A stretch of 64,000 bases of DNA from the NCBI RefSeq assembly GCF_000255705.1, contig NZ_JH636446.1, positions 101,731 through 165,730 on the forward strand. The letters are read 5' to 3'. The notes below the pieces were generated by a model. The model had not been told where the DNA came from and did no database searches. It saw only the letters and a list, made by a program, of their open reading frames with translations. This document shows, piece by piece, positions 1 to 9,095 of the stretch (position 1 is its first letter; each line of letters begins with the position of its first letter). This stretch comes from Zavarzinella formosa DSM 19928. GTDB lineage: Bacteria > Planctomycetota > Planctomycetia > Gemmatales > Gemmataceae. The position numbers and the translations under genes are program-made.

Positions 1-384
1 GTGGGCGATGATGAAAAACTTGCTCTGGTCCTCCCCCTCGACGATCAGCCGGTTGCCCAGCGACACCTCCTCGGTCTTGAACCGGGAGGCCATCTGGCCG
101 ATGATGGCGTCCGGCAGGCGGGAGAACAACGGCACCGCCCGCAGGGCCTCGGGGGCGAAAACGGCCTGCCCCGCGATCACGTCAATTCCGATGCGTTCGG
201 CCTTCTTGAGTTCGATCTTGGTGCGGTTGACGCGATACGTCCCCCCCTCGACCTGGACCCACGGCAGCAAACTGAGCACCCAACGCGGGGTGATCGACAT
301 CATCTTCGGCGTCGTCTTCGACGTGTTCGCCAGATTCCGCGCCACCGACGTCGTCACGCTCCGCTGCAACAAACTGTCCGACAT
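1..384 (-). CDS. Family 2B encapsulin nanocompartment shell protein (5' part, runs off left edge)
   Basis: The reverse strand from the ATG at 384 stays open for 128 codons to the window edge. The start [18 protein letters not shown], then [14 protein letters not shown] and GGTYRVNR at about residues 43-65, matches the conserved N-arm of family 2B encapsulins, HK97-fold shells with an inserted cyclic-nucleotide-binding-like domain. Residues about 88-128 ([18 protein letters not shown], then a stretch ending [13 protein letters not shown]) look like the start of that cNMP-binding domain. AAGGAG lies about 10 nt before the ATG. Such shells enclose a cargo enzyme usually encoded next to them; none is visible to the right, so any cargo gene would lie beyond the left edge. 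The family call rests on recognised sequence similarity; shell assembly and cargo are inference. Confidence 0.88.
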   Translation of the reverse strand, partial: MSDSLLQRSVTTSVARNLANTSKTTPKMMSITPRWVLSLLPWVQVEGGTYRVNRTKIELKKAERIGIDVIAGQAVFAPEALRAVPLFSRLPDAIIGQMASRFKTEEVSLGNRLIVEGEDQSKFFIIAH

Positions 385-800
385 ATCTTGGGCTCCTTGA
401 GTCAAGAGGGGGAAGCCATTGCGACGCAACCAATCAGCCAGAGCTGGAATTCACAAATCGGTTCCGCTTCAGGCGAAATCGATCCAATGGCAGACATTGT
501 TCGCTACTATTTCGATGACTATAGTAAATATTTTATGAGATTGTGTGGAACTGTGGTGCATTCTGCGATCAAATCAAACAAGAAAATCATCGTAAACAAC
601 ATAAAATCAATGATTTACGAAATAATATTCGAGATGGGAATTTGAATCCACATTCAGTGACGATACCGGATGGATGTGAGTCAAACAGAGAAATGAACTC
701 TACTGCGCTCGCCGGACAGAATCCCTCTGTCCCGAAGAAATCATGTCTTGGTTTGGGGCGGCGGCCGGACATTGGAACCGAAACCACACGCCGTTTGAAG
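385..800. other. AT-rich non-coding stretch upstream of the encapsulin gene
   Basis: No convincing gene is seen. Bases about 480-660 are clearly AT-rich (runs such as AATATTTTATGAG) compared with the GC-rich surroundings. It must hold the promoter of the leftward encapsulin gene. The base composition could also mark foreign DNA linked to the DUF3800-like remnant on its right. Confidence 0.5.
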
Positions 801-1091
801 GCGCTGCCAACCACACGGGCGTTCCCCGAGGTTGCGAGTTTCAACCACATCAACTCGAAGTCCAGCCACCTCATTCAAGCCGCCGACCTGCTGTCGAACC
901 TGACCCTGAACGCGATCTGCCATCGCATGGGGATGACCGACGACAAGACCCGCATGAAGTACGACATGCTCTGCTCGGTCATGAGCGATGACTCCATCGC
1001 AGGCGGCTTGTTAGCCTCTTTAACCGTCACGGACGGGAAGGTGTCCTGCCAGGACGCAGAACTGTTTTCGAGCATCGAACTGGGGTCGTGA
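801..1091 (+). pseudogene. Possible C-terminal remnant of a DUF3800-type protein
   Basis: A rightward frame ending at 1091 contains FNHINSKSSHLIQAADLLSN, which resembles the C-terminal segment of DUF3800 proteins (an SKSS...LIQ.ADLL pattern near the end of a predicted RNase H-like fold). A full DUF3800 protein is usually over 200 residues. Here the frame can be followed upstream to 543, but residues before about 800 look unlike coding sequence and no good ribosome site is seen. I read it as a decayed or truncated gene. The family assignment is tentative. Confidence 0.4.
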
Positions 1092-1341
1092 ACGATCAGG
1101 GTTACCGCCCGATGACGATGAGGTTTCCGGTAACCGCGCACCCTCAAAACAGTCATGCGAGGCCGCTGTCGGGGTAACCTGCCGGCAAGTAAGATGATCG
1201 GGATGTAACCGCCGAGCGTGCCCAACCCGCCTCGAAGCCGCGCAAAGAATGGCGCAAGGAATGGCCGGTAACGGGTGGAAAACGTGGGGCCAAGGGAGCC
1301 GTGGAAAGCGGAAACCCCTGTAAAACAAGGAGAAAACGCCA

Positions 1342-2358
1342 ATGGTGCGAATCGGATTAGTAGGGATAGGGTTCATGGGCTGGATTCACTTTCTGGCGTA
1401 CCGCCGCCTGCGCGGGGCCGTGCTGGCGGGTGTGTGCAGCCGGGATGCCGGGAAACTGTCCGGGGATTGGAAAAGCATTCGCGGCAACTTTGGACCTCCC
1501 GGCGAACAGGTTGACCTCTCCGGCGTGAAGAAGTTTCGCGCGATTGAGGAAATGGCCGCCGACCCGGACATTGATCTGATTGATGTTTGCAATCCGACCC
1601 ATCTGCACCCGGAAACGGCCATTGCCGCGTTGAAGGCGGGCAAGCATGTGCTGGTGGAAAAGGCCATCGCCCTGACGACGGCCGAAGCCGACGCGATGGT
1701 GGCCGCCTCCAAGGCGTCCGGCAAGTTATTGATGGTGGCCCATGTGTTGCCGTTTTTCCCGGAATTCAAGTATGCCGCCGAGGTTGTCAAGTCCGGCGCC
1801 GATGGCAAACTTCTCTCGGCCCATTTCCGACGGGTGATCTCCCGGCCGGACTGGTCGGCCGATATCGGCGATGCCGCCAAGACCGGCGGCCCGGCCGTGG
1901 ACCTGCACATCCACGACACACATTTCATCGGCCTGATCGCCGGGGTGCCTGAAAGTGTGTTTGCCACCGGGGTTGTCGAGAATGGCGTCGTCCAGCATCT
2001 CACGACGAGTTACGATTATGGACCAAATGGCCCGTCAATCACTTGTTCCAGCGGCGCCCTGGCGATGAGCGGCCGACCGTTTACCCACGGCTACGAACTC
2101 TATTTGGAGAAAGCCACGCTGGTATACGAAGCGGGAAGCCCCATCACGCGCATCACGGCCGGGAAATCCGAAGTGGTGACCCTGCCCGGCGGCGGGGACG
2201 AAATCACGGCGTTCGCCGAGGAAATCCAAACGGCCGTCGATGCCGTGACCACGGGCCAGATGCCCGATTTGCTCTCGGGCCAATTGGCCCGAGATGCGCT
2301 GGTGATGTGTCAAAAAGAATGTGAATCGGTGATTAGCCGGAAGCCTGTGAAAATATGA
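1342..2358 (+). CDS. Gfo/Idh/MocA family NAD(P)-dependent oxidoreductase
   Basis: A 338-residue protein of normal length for the family. The N-terminal Rossmann fold is shown by IGLVGIGFMGWIH (GxGxxG at about residues 8-13), followed by a beta-strand with CNPTHLHPETAIAALKAGKH and the nucleotide-site motif VEKAIAL at about 105-111. Most members have EKP there; alanine replaces proline. DLHIHDTHF at about 193-201 fits the catalytic-face His/Asp segment of the C-terminal domain. Members oxidise or reduce sugars, inositols and related polyols; the substrate cannot be read from sequence. AAGGAG lies 9 nt before the ATG. It stands alone, with a small leftward gene after it. Confidence 0.9.
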   Translation: MVRIGLVGIGFMGWIHFLAYRRLRGAVLAGVCSRDAGKLSGDWKSIRGNFGPPGEQVDLSGVKKFRAIEEMAADPDIDLIDVCNPTHLHPETAIAALKAGKHVLVEKAIALTTAEADAMVAASKASGKLLMVAHVLPFFPEFKYAAEVVKSGADGKLLSAHFRRVISRPDWSADIGDAAKTGGPAVDLHIHDTHFIGLIAGVPESVFATGVVENGVVQHLTTSYDYGPNGPSITCSSGALAMSGRPFTHGYELYLEKATLVYEAGSPITRITAGKSEVVTLPGGGDEITAFAEEIQTAVDAVTTGQMPDLLSGQLARDALVMCQKECESVISRKPVKI

Positions 2359-2380
2359 GCACCGCCGGAATCGAGAAACC

Positions 2381-2671
2381 TCACACCACATCCGGCGGGC
2401 TGGCGTCTTTACCGTAGGTGCAAATCAGGTTGCTGACGAACTTGTCCACGAACGGGTCGATGGCGAGGCGTTTCAAAAAGTCGTCCCGCCAGAGCAGCAC
2501 GCAACGCTTGCGATAACCGGCATGTTTGATGGCGTTGAGATGCTTGAGACCCTCGTTGTAATCTTGGAGAAACCGGGAAACCTTCTTGGTGACCAGAGGG
2601 TTATTGAGTTTCTCCAACCGTGACACGAGGATTTGTGCTGCCGGAAATGAGCCGAATGTTTCAGCCTTCAT
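2381..2671 (-). CDS. Small hypothetical protein
   Basis: A 96-residue reading frame beginning MKAETFGSFPAAQILVSRLE. It is rich in Lys and Leu, looks helical, and has no signal peptide or membrane segment. It includes HAGYRKRCVLLWRDDFLKRL in the middle. I do not recognise the family. Coding likelihood rests on balanced composition and lack of a competing frame; the ribosome site (GGGA about 12 nt upstream) is weak. It is convergent with the oxidoreductase gene, 22 bp away. Confidence 0.5.
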   Translation of the reverse strand: MKAETFGSFPAAQILVSRLEKLNNPLVTKKVSRFLQDYNEGLKHLNAIKHAGYRKRCVLLWRDDFLKRLAIDPFVDKFVSNLICTYGKDASPPDVV

Positions 2672-2868
2672 GATGAATATCCCGATCTGTCATTTTTGTT
2701 ATTGTAACCGGTATTATTGGTGAAATATCCCGGTTTTTGTGACACACAACCACAGACCGGTTGATTGATGAGAGAGGTTCGCTTCTCTTCACCAAACTTT
2801 CTCTTGACCCTGAGTGGTGGGTGTTTAGCTTTGGACAGTAGCTGTCACGGCTTCACCAAAGGTGCCCC

Positions 2869-4524
2869 ATGCTTGATCTTTCCAATCTCCGTTCCGCTAT
2901 CCGATACGAGGGAGGCGTCTCCCGGCGGCTGTTCCTTGCCTACGGTTCGGCCCTCTCGGCCGTTCCACTGTTGGGCCTGCGCACATCGGCACGGGCGAAG
3001 GCCGTTTTTGCCTCGAACCCCTTCACCTTGGGCGTGGCCTCCGGAGAACCGACGGACACCGGCGTGGTGATCTGGACCCGGTTGGCTCCCAAACCTCTGG
3101 AAGAAGGGGGCGGGCTTCCGGTCGAGGCTTTCGATGTGTCTTGGGAAGTGGCGACGGATGACAAGTTCAAGGACGTGGTGAAAAAGGGCGAAACCGTCGC
3201 CACGCCGCAACTGGGGCACTCGGTTCACGTCGAAGTCGAGGGGCTGAAGCCGGATCGCTGGTACTTTTACCGCTTCCGGGCCGGGGATGCCGAAAGCGTG
3301 GTCGGCCGCACCCGCACGTTCCCAGAAGCGACCGTCAAGCCGGAGCAGTTGAAGTTTGCCTTCGCCTCCTGCCAGCATTTTGAACAGGGGTGGTACACCG
3401 CCTACGAACACATGGCGAAGGACAACCTCGACATGGTGATCCACCTCGGCGATTACATTTACGAATACGCCGGGCGGGACAAACTGGTCCGCAAGCATGT
3501 TGGCCGCAAGATCAAGTCGCTGGAAGATTACCGCATTCGGCATGCCCAATATCGCAGCGACCCGCTCTTGAACGGGATGCACGCCCTGTGTCCGTGGCTG
3601 GTGACGTGGGACGACCACGAGTTCGAGAACAACTACGCGAACGATGTCCCGGAGAAGCGTTACGTTCCCAAGACGGCCCCGAAGTCGCTGGCCGATCAAA
3701 AGGAGGCCGAGCCGGCCGTCATCGAAAAGATGGAGATTAACCCGGTTGACTTCCTTGAGCAACGGGCCAACGCTTATCAGTCCTATTACGAAATGATGCC
3801 GCTTCGCCGGAAATCGGTGCCGCACGGGCCGGACATGAAGTTGTACCGCACCGTGAGTTTCGGCCGGCTGGCGACTTTCCAAGTTCTCGACACCCGGCAA
3901 TATCGTTCGGACCAACCCAACGACGACAAGGCTTCCGACCTGAACATGGAAGCCCTCAGCCCGTCCCAGACGATTCTCGGCCACAAACAAGCCGGCTGGC
4001 TCAAGGGGGCGTTGCTCGAATCGCAGGCCACTTGGAACGTGCTGGCCCAGCAAGTGATGATGGGAATGGCCGACATTGCCGCCGGCGCGGCCCACAAGTA
4101 TTCGATGGACCAATGGCCCGGCTATGCCCATGAGCGGATGCGGTTGATGAAATTCATCGCCGACCGTCGGATTCCGAATCCCGTGGTGTTGAGCGGGGAC
4201 ATCCACTCCAACTGGGTGAATGACCTGCGAACGGACGACCGCGACATGACCCTGCCGGTGGTGGCCGCCGAATTCGTCGGCACGTCGATCACCAGCGGCG
4301 GCAACGGCGTGAAAGAGCCGAAGGGACTCGACACCCTGCTGGCCGAAAACCCCTTCGTGAAGTTCCACAATCGGCAACGGGGCTACGTCCGCTGCACCGT
4401 GACGCCGACCGCTTGGAAGAGCGATTATCAAGTGGTGGAAGAAGTGTTGAAACCGGGCGGGGCGGCCATCACCAAGGCCAGCTTTGTCGTCGAAGCCGAC
4501 AAGCCGGGCGTCAAACCGGCGTGA
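2869..4524 (+). CDS. phoD: Alkaline phosphatase D family protein (PhoD-like)
   Basis: A 551-residue exported phosphoesterase. The N-terminus has SRRLFLAYGSALSAVPLLGL, a twin-arginine-type signal with a hydrophobic stretch. The PhoD N-terminal domain follows (FTLGVASGEPTDTGVVIWTR, about residues 51-70), then the metallophosphoesterase domain with FAFASCQHFEQGWY, VIHLGDYIYEY, WLVTWDDHEFENNYAND and the late VVLSGDIHSNW, which supply the metal ligands typical of the Ca2+/Fe3+ PhoD enzymes. PhoD enzymes hydrolyse phosphomonoesters or diesters outside the cytoplasm during phosphate scavenging. No Pho box was identified. It is convergent with the WD40 gene, separated by a hairpin. Confidence 0.92.
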   Translation: MLDLSNLRSAIRYEGGVSRRLFLAYGSALSAVPLLGLRTSARAKAVFASNPFTLGVASGEPTDTGVVIWTRLAPKPLEEGGGLPVEAFDVSWEVATDDKFKDVVKKGETVATPQLGHSVHVEVEGLKPDRWYFYRFRAGDAESVVGRTRTFPEATVKPEQLKFAFASCQHFEQGWYTAYEHMAKDNLDMVIHLGDYIYEYAGRDKLVRKHVGRKIKSLEDYRIRHAQYRSDPLLNGMHALCPWLVTWDDHEFENNYANDVPEKRYVPKTAPKSLADQKEAEPAVIEKMEINPVDFLEQRANAYQSYYEMMPLRRKSVPHGPDMKLYRTVSFGRLATFQVLDTRQYRSDQPNDDKASDLNMEALSPSQTILGHKQAGWLKGALLESQATWNVLAQQVMMGMADIAAGAAHKYSMDQWPGYAHERMRLMKFIADRRIPNPVVLSGDIHSNWVNDLRTDDRDMTLPVVAAEFVGTSITSGGNGVKEPKGLDTLLAENPFVKFHNRQRGYVRCTVTPTAWKSDYQVVEEVLKPGGAAITKASFVVEADKPGVKPA

Positions 4525-4531
4525 TAAGATT

Positions 4532-4573
4532 CCCCGGCCTGTAACCTTTAGAATCAAGGTTTCTTGGCCGGGG
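4532..4573. terminator. Hairpin between convergent genes
   Basis: CCCCGGCC (4532-4539) pairs with GGCCGGGG (4566-4573), and inside it AACCTT (4543-4548) pairs with AAGGTT (4556-4561). The structure overlaps the stop codon of the WD40 gene and follows the phoD stop. A clear U-tract is absent, so use as a two-way terminator is inference. Confidence 0.45.
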
Positions 4574-5666
4574 CCGGTGACGGAGAAACCGCCGGGGTCG
4601 GGGTCGTGGTGTAGAGGTAACTCGTGCCGTTGGCCCCGGCGAGGGCGAGGGCGGCGCCGTCTGGATGAATGGCCATGTCGCGGGCGTTGGTCGGCACGTT
4701 GACCGTGTGGGTGTTGGTGCCATCGGCCGGGTTCCAAAACCAGATGCGGCCCTGACCGCCACCGCCAGCCCCGATGATGATTCCACTTTCGTGAATGCCC
4801 ACGCCCCAGCCAGTTCCTTGAAAAGCATCCTTCGGCTTAAGTTGTTTCGGCTTGCCGTCGTTCCAATCAAACAACACCACCAGCGGATTGCCGACGCCTG
4901 CGAAGGCGTTTGAAACATTGGTGATGCCGATGCAGGCCAGTTGGGTCCCGGCTGAGTTGAAAGCGATGCCGCGAATCCCGCCGATGTCAGCGCCAAAGCC
5001 GGTGTCGTACTTGTGGAGAATCTTCGCATCCAGTTCGCGGACGAGTTTGCCGGTCGTGATCTCCCAATCCCGGATGTTCCCTTTCAAATCGGCCGAGACA
5101 ATTCGCTGACCATTCGGGTGGAAGGCAACGTTGTAAACGTGGGACGTGTGCCCTTCAAAAGTGCGAATCGGCCGACCGTCGGCGGTGTTCCATAGCTTCA
5201 CCAGTTGATCGTTTCCGCAGGTGGCCACCATCGTGCCATCAGGTGAGACGGCCACCGCGCGTATCCAGCCGTCATGAGCTTCGACAGTCTTGATCGGTTT
5301 TGGCGTGGCGTCGGCACCGTTCCACCAAAGCAATTTGCCGTGATAATCGCCGGAGAGAAGCGTAAATACTGTCGGCTTGTGAACCGCCGCAACGCCGCGA
5401 AAGATCGCACTGGTTGGCACGTTGTCATGCGAAACAACCGGGGTGTTTTTGACGGGCACAGAAGCCAGGCCGCGGACCCAACTTTGATGGCCGATGAGGG
5501 CCGTTTTGCCGCCGGTGAGCAGATCGAAGCGTTGAATGGTGTCGTCTTCGGCGCTGGCGAACAAGTACCGGCCGGAGGGATCGAACCGGCAACCAATTAG
5601 AGGCCGGACGTGTTTGAGTTCCTTCAATACGCGCGTTTTCGTCGGGTCAATGGTTGTCGCGGGCAT
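4554..5666 (-). CDS. WD40 repeat protein
   Basis: A 370-residue protein without a signal peptide, made of beta-propeller blades: FDPSGRYLFASAEDDTIQRF, VAVSPDGTMVATCGNDQLVK followed by LWN, VAFHPNGQRIVSADLKGNIR, and MAIHPDGAALALAGANG. Some blades are irregular. It ends in a short Pro/Ala/Lys tail. It is the last gene of a leftward operon, starting 9 bp after the DUF1501 gene. Planctomycetes often place WD40 proteins beside cytochrome/DUF1501 genes. Role: likely a protein-interaction scaffold; partners are unknown. Confidence 0.85.
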   Translation of the reverse strand: MPATTIDPTKTRVLKELKHVRPLIGCRFDPSGRYLFASAEDDTIQRFDLLTGGKTALIGHQSWVRGLASVPVKNTPVVSHDNVPTSAIFRGVAAVHKPTVFTLLSGDYHGKLLWWNGADATPKPIKTVEAHDGWIRAVAVSPDGTMVATCGNDQLVKLWNTADGRPIRTFEGHTSHVYNVAFHPNGQRIVSADLKGNIRDWEITTGKLVRELDAKILHKYDTGFGADIGGIRGIAFNSAGTQLACIGITNVSNAFAGVGNPLVVLFDWNDGKPKQLKPKDAFQGTGWGVGIHESGIIIGAGGGGQGRIWFWNPADGTNTHTVNVPTNARDMAIHPDGAALALAGANGTSYLYTTTPTPAVSPSPAPAKKP

Positions 5667-5675
5667 GGTCGGTTC

Positions 5676-6950
5676 TCACACCAAGAGTTCGGTGATGGCG
5701 CTCGTTTTCGGATCGGCAATCGGAATCGGCCGGCCGGCGGGATGAAAGTTCTTGGTCGGGTCGAGGCCCAACGCTCGGAAATAGGTGTGGAACAAGTGAC
5801 CGCCATTGACTTCCCGATCCGTCACGGCTGTTCCGTTCGCGTTCGTCTTGCCGACGACCGCCCCGGCTTTCAACCCGCAACCGGCCATCGCCACCGACCA
5901 AGCCTTCGACCAGTGATCGCGACCGTAGCGATCATTGATGCGGGGCGTGCGGCCAAATTCGGACATCACCACCACGAGCGTCGATTCCAGCATTCCGCGG
6001 TCGGAAAGGTCATCCAGCAACATCGAGAACGGCCGGTCGAACTCGCCGAGTTGTTCGATGTGAAAATCGAAGTTTTCATGGTGCGTGTCGTAGTTGGTAT
6101 GCGATACCTTGACGAATGAAACCCCTTGTTCCAGCAGTCGCCGGGCAAGCAGCATGTGCCGGCCGAAATCGTGCCGGCCGTAGCGGTCGGCGGCTTTGGG
6201 GTCTTCGCGGGAGGCGTCAAAGGCGTTGGCCTTTGCCACCACTTTCGAGGCTTGTTCAAAAGATTCGGTGTAGGCTTCTGTTTGAGCGGATCGCCGGGAT
6301 TGGGCGAACTTCGCGTTCAACTTCTGGCGAAAGGCTTCCCGCTCGCGGTCGGCGTCGGTCGTCAGGATGGCGGGGCGGGGCAAGTCGGCCGGTGGCTTGC
6401 CATCCGCAAGCGTTACAGAAGCGAACTTCGGCCCCAGAAACGCCGCATCTTCCTTGTTGAATCCGCTGCCGCCGCCGGGGGTGATTTGGACGTGGCCGGG
6501 AAGTTCCGGCGTGGTGGTGTTGAGCAACTTGGCCGCGACCGCGCCGACCTCCGGATACTTCAACCCCGGTTCCGTCCGTCGGCCGGTGAGCATGATGGTG
6601 GCTCCCCGGCCGTGTTCGTCCTCGGCGGTGTTGATGCCGCGAACGAGCGTTAGCAGGTGCATTCGTTTCGCCGCGAGTGGCAGCAGTTCCGAAATGTGAA
6701 CCCCCGGAACGCTGGTGGAAATCGCCCGAAACGGCCCGCCGGTGTCCGTGTTCGGCTTGGGGTCCCATGTTTCAAGCTGGCTCACCCCGCCGCTCAGAAA
6801 GATGACGAGCATCCGCTTCTGGCTGGCCGCCAGCTCACGGGCGGCGGCGGGGTTCGTCAGCCCCGCGAACCCGGCGGCCGCGCCGCCGAGGAAGAGGCGC
6901 CGGTTCACCAGATGGTCGCTCGTGTGGCAGGCGTATGGACAATGTTTCAT
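5676..6950 (-). CDS. DUF1501 domain-containing (sulfatase-like) protein
   Basis: A 424-residue protein with NRRLFLGGAAAGFAGL near the N-terminus, a twin-arginine-like export signal. The DUF1501 core follows: MLVIFLSGGVSQLETWDPKP at about residues 47-66, GRGATIMLTGRRTEPG, RRLLEQGVSFVKVSHTNYDT, and VVVMSEFGRTPRINDRYGRD near the end. DUF1501 proteins have an alkaline-phosphatase/sulfatase-like fold, and most have no assigned substrate. It lies 30 bp after the DUF1549/DUF1553 gene, which it nearly always accompanies in this phylum, so the two probably act together outside the cytoplasm. Confidence 0.9.
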   Translation of the reverse strand: MKHCPYACHTSDHLVNRRLFLGGAAAGFAGLTNPAAARELAASQKRMLVIFLSGGVSQLETWDPKPNTDTGGPFRAISTSVPGVHISELLPLAAKRMHLLTLVRGINTAEDEHGRGATIMLTGRRTEPGLKYPEVGAVAAKLLNTTTPELPGHVQITPGGGSGFNKEDAAFLGPKFASVTLADGKPPADLPRPAILTTDADREREAFRQKLNAKFAQSRRSAQTEAYTESFEQASKVVAKANAFDASREDPKAADRYGRHDFGRHMLLARRLLEQGVSFVKVSHTNYDTHHENFDFHIEQLGEFDRPFSMLLDDLSDRGMLESTLVVVMSEFGRTPRINDRYGRDHWSKAWSVAMAGCGLKAGAVVGKTNANGTAVTDREVNGGHLFHTYFRALGLDPTKNFHPAGRPIPIADPKTSAITELLV

Positions 6951-6980
6951 GACTTGGCCCCGCGGTGGATCGTTATTGAA

Positions 6981-8615
6981 TCAATGGTTGAATCGAAACT
7001 CCGCGCTGGCGAGCATCGCCCACACCACTTCGGTCAGGGTGTTGGTGCGGTTGGCGGCCGGGCGAAGAAGTTCGGCCAGTTCCCGTCGTTCGTCGTCGGC
7101 CGGCAAACGGCTGTAAACGGTGAGGAAGAGTTCTTCCGCAATCAGGCTTGGCTCGGCGAGTTTGGCGGCCCGTTCCACCAAACTCCCGGTTCGCGGGGCG
7201 ATCAGGTTTCTCACATGATTGCCGTGTTTCACGAAGAGCGTTTGGTCAAGGGTCGAGGCAAAACCATCCTCCGGCTCTCCCGGTTGGGCACCATAGAGTT
7301 GCCGGAACGGGCCGAGATTCGGGGCGAGTTTCGTTTGAAGCGTTGGCTCGGTCAGAGTTTTGGCGAGTTCGTTCCGATACACGTCGGTCAACCCGGTCGC
7401 TTGCATCATCGAGTAGCCAATTTGTTCGGGAGAGAGGGGTTTGAGAATCGCCACCGCATACCGGTGTTCCGGGATGTTTTGCGATTTCGGTGATCCTTCG
7501 CTAGAGCGTTGATAGGTGCTGCTGAGGGCAATTTCGCGGAGCAGCCATTTCACGTCGTAATGATGCCCGGCGAATTCGTCGGCGAGCATCGTCATCAATT
7601 GCGGATGAGACGGCGGGTTGTTCGAGTGGTCGAAGTCGAGCGGTTGCACCAACCCCCGGCCCAGCATCATCGCCCAGAGCCGGTTTGCGGCCGTGCGGCG
7701 AAAAGCGATGTTTTCATTCGCCGTGATCGCGGCCGCCAGTTTCGACAGGCGACTATAAGCGGGCACCGGCTTGACGTTCTTCGCCGGGGCCATTGTATAT
7801 TCCTTCCCCTTCTCCAGTTTCGGGTCGCCAATTGGCTTCCAACCCGGCACGGCCGGGGGCGTGGATTTCTGGGCCTTTTTCGGATCGAAGACGCTGATAA
7901 AGCTGACTTCTCCCTCGGCTTTCTCGGCGATGACTGCCTTCGCATCCTTCGCATCCGGGAACAAAAACGCCCGGTTGAAGAAGGCTTGGATGCCGTAGAA
8001 ATGTTCCTGATGGTAATCGTCCACCAGCGGATGATCGTGGCATTGGGCGCATTGCAAATTTTGGCCCAAGAACAGCCGCGAAATGTCCCGTGTGACGATG
8101 GTGGGTTCGAGATCCCGTTCAAGGAAGAACTTCGCGGCCGCGCGGGTCTTCGGGTCGGCGCCGTCGTTCGAGAGAATTTCGCGGACGAGTTGATCGTAAG
8201 GCTTGTTTGCGGCAAATGACGTTCGCAGAAACTCTTCCCAAGCGGCGCCGGGAACCTTCGCATCGCGTCGACGATCCATCAGCATCACGTCGAAATATTC
8301 CTGCATCCGGCGGGCGTATTCCGGGCTGGCCAAGAGTTTGTCGATCAGTTTCGTTCGCTTGTCGGACGACTTGTCGGCCAGAAAGGCCCGTGTCTCGGCG
8401 GCGGGTGGAATGCGGCCGGTGAGATCAAGGGTGATCCGTCTCAGGAACTCGGCATCCCCGGCCAGCGGGGCGGCCAGTTGATCGTAATTCGCCAGTCCGG
8501 CGGCAATTTTTTGGTCGATGCGTTGATGCAGCGATTCTTCCGCGCACACCGGGGCGACAAAAAGGGCGAGACACGCATTAAAAGCCGCCAGAAGGCGACA
8601 CCGGAGGGAGCCCAT
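6981..8615 (-). CDS. DUF1549 and DUF1553 domain-containing protein (planctomycete cytochrome type)
   Basis: I choose the ATG at 8615 because it gives a clean signal peptide (MGSLRCRLLAAFNACLALF, cleaved near VCAEE) and a 544-residue protein; the frame extends upstream to 8732 without such features. The DUF1549 part shows FLRRITLDLTGRIPP and QNLQCAQCHDHPLVDDYH; the DUF1553 part shows AANRLWAMMLGRGLVQPLDF followed by DHSNNPPSHP, and ends AMLASAEFRFNH, a hallmark ending. The N-terminal PSCyt1 CxxCH domain found in longer relatives is missing. First gene of the operon with DUF1501 and WD40 genes. Function in this group is unassigned; export and haem association are inferred from the family. Confidence 0.88.
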   Translation of the reverse strand: MGSLRCRLLAAFNACLALFVAPVCAEESLHQRIDQKIAAGLANYDQLAAPLAGDAEFLRRITLDLTGRIPPAAETRAFLADKSSDKRTKLIDKLLASPEYARRMQEYFDVMLMDRRRDAKVPGAAWEEFLRTSFAANKPYDQLVREILSNDGADPKTRAAAKFFLERDLEPTIVTRDISRLFLGQNLQCAQCHDHPLVDDYHQEHFYGIQAFFNRAFLFPDAKDAKAVIAEKAEGEVSFISVFDPKKAQKSTPPAVPGWKPIGDPKLEKGKEYTMAPAKNVKPVPAYSRLSKLAAAITANENIAFRRTAANRLWAMMLGRGLVQPLDFDHSNNPPSHPQLMTMLADEFAGHHYDVKWLLREIALSSTYQRSSEGSPKSQNIPEHRYAVAILKPLSPEQIGYSMMQATGLTDVYRNELAKTLTEPTLQTKLAPNLGPFRQLYGAQPGEPEDGFASTLDQTLFVKHGNHVRNLIAPRTGSLVERAAKLAEPSLIAEELFLTVYSRLPADDERRELAELLRPAANRTNTLTEVVWAMLASAEFRFNH

Positions 8616-9095
8616 GTGGATGGTCCCGAAGTCTGACGAAGGAAGGAGAAGCCGGACGAACCCAGACTGTTTGACCGGCGAAGGCAGGCAATAGATGATT
8701 GGTATCGTCGCGTGCCCGCAAGAACTTGTCAAGCAGAAATTGGCTTGAGCACGCCATCGGTGATTGGGAACCTGTGAGCGATTCGGTATGACTCAATTGT
8801 GGGAAGGGGCTTATTCCAATATCGGGAGGTGAGATTTGAAGATCGCCGTGTCGGCACCTGTCTTTTCATGACTGGCCCCCTTTCCGGTCGCTTTCCGTGG
8901 CGGCAGGCGAGCCATCAGTGTCCGGGCATGCGCGGCAGTCCATCACAACCTGACGGAGCCTTTGTAACGGCGAGGGAACTTCGCGACGGGGATTGAGAGG
9001 CATCCTTGTCCACTATTGACGGATTGATAATAGAATCGATTCCGTTTCATGCTCGGAATCGGCAAAATGACAATTCGACGAGGGGAGAGCATCTT
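8616..9095. other. Intergenic region, no gene supported
   Basis: This divergent intergenic stretch should carry the promoter of the leftward DUF1549 operon and that of the interrupted gene on the right. Short open frames exist but none has a good start or recognisable product. No riboswitch or repeat was recognised. Confidence 0.4.

Noticed and set aside
2845-4737. 630-codon open frame on the reverse strand opposite phoD
   Set aside because: Arg/His/Gly-rich translation without any domain; it is the antisense shadow of the clearly coding phoD gene, as GC-rich codons leave long open antisense frames.
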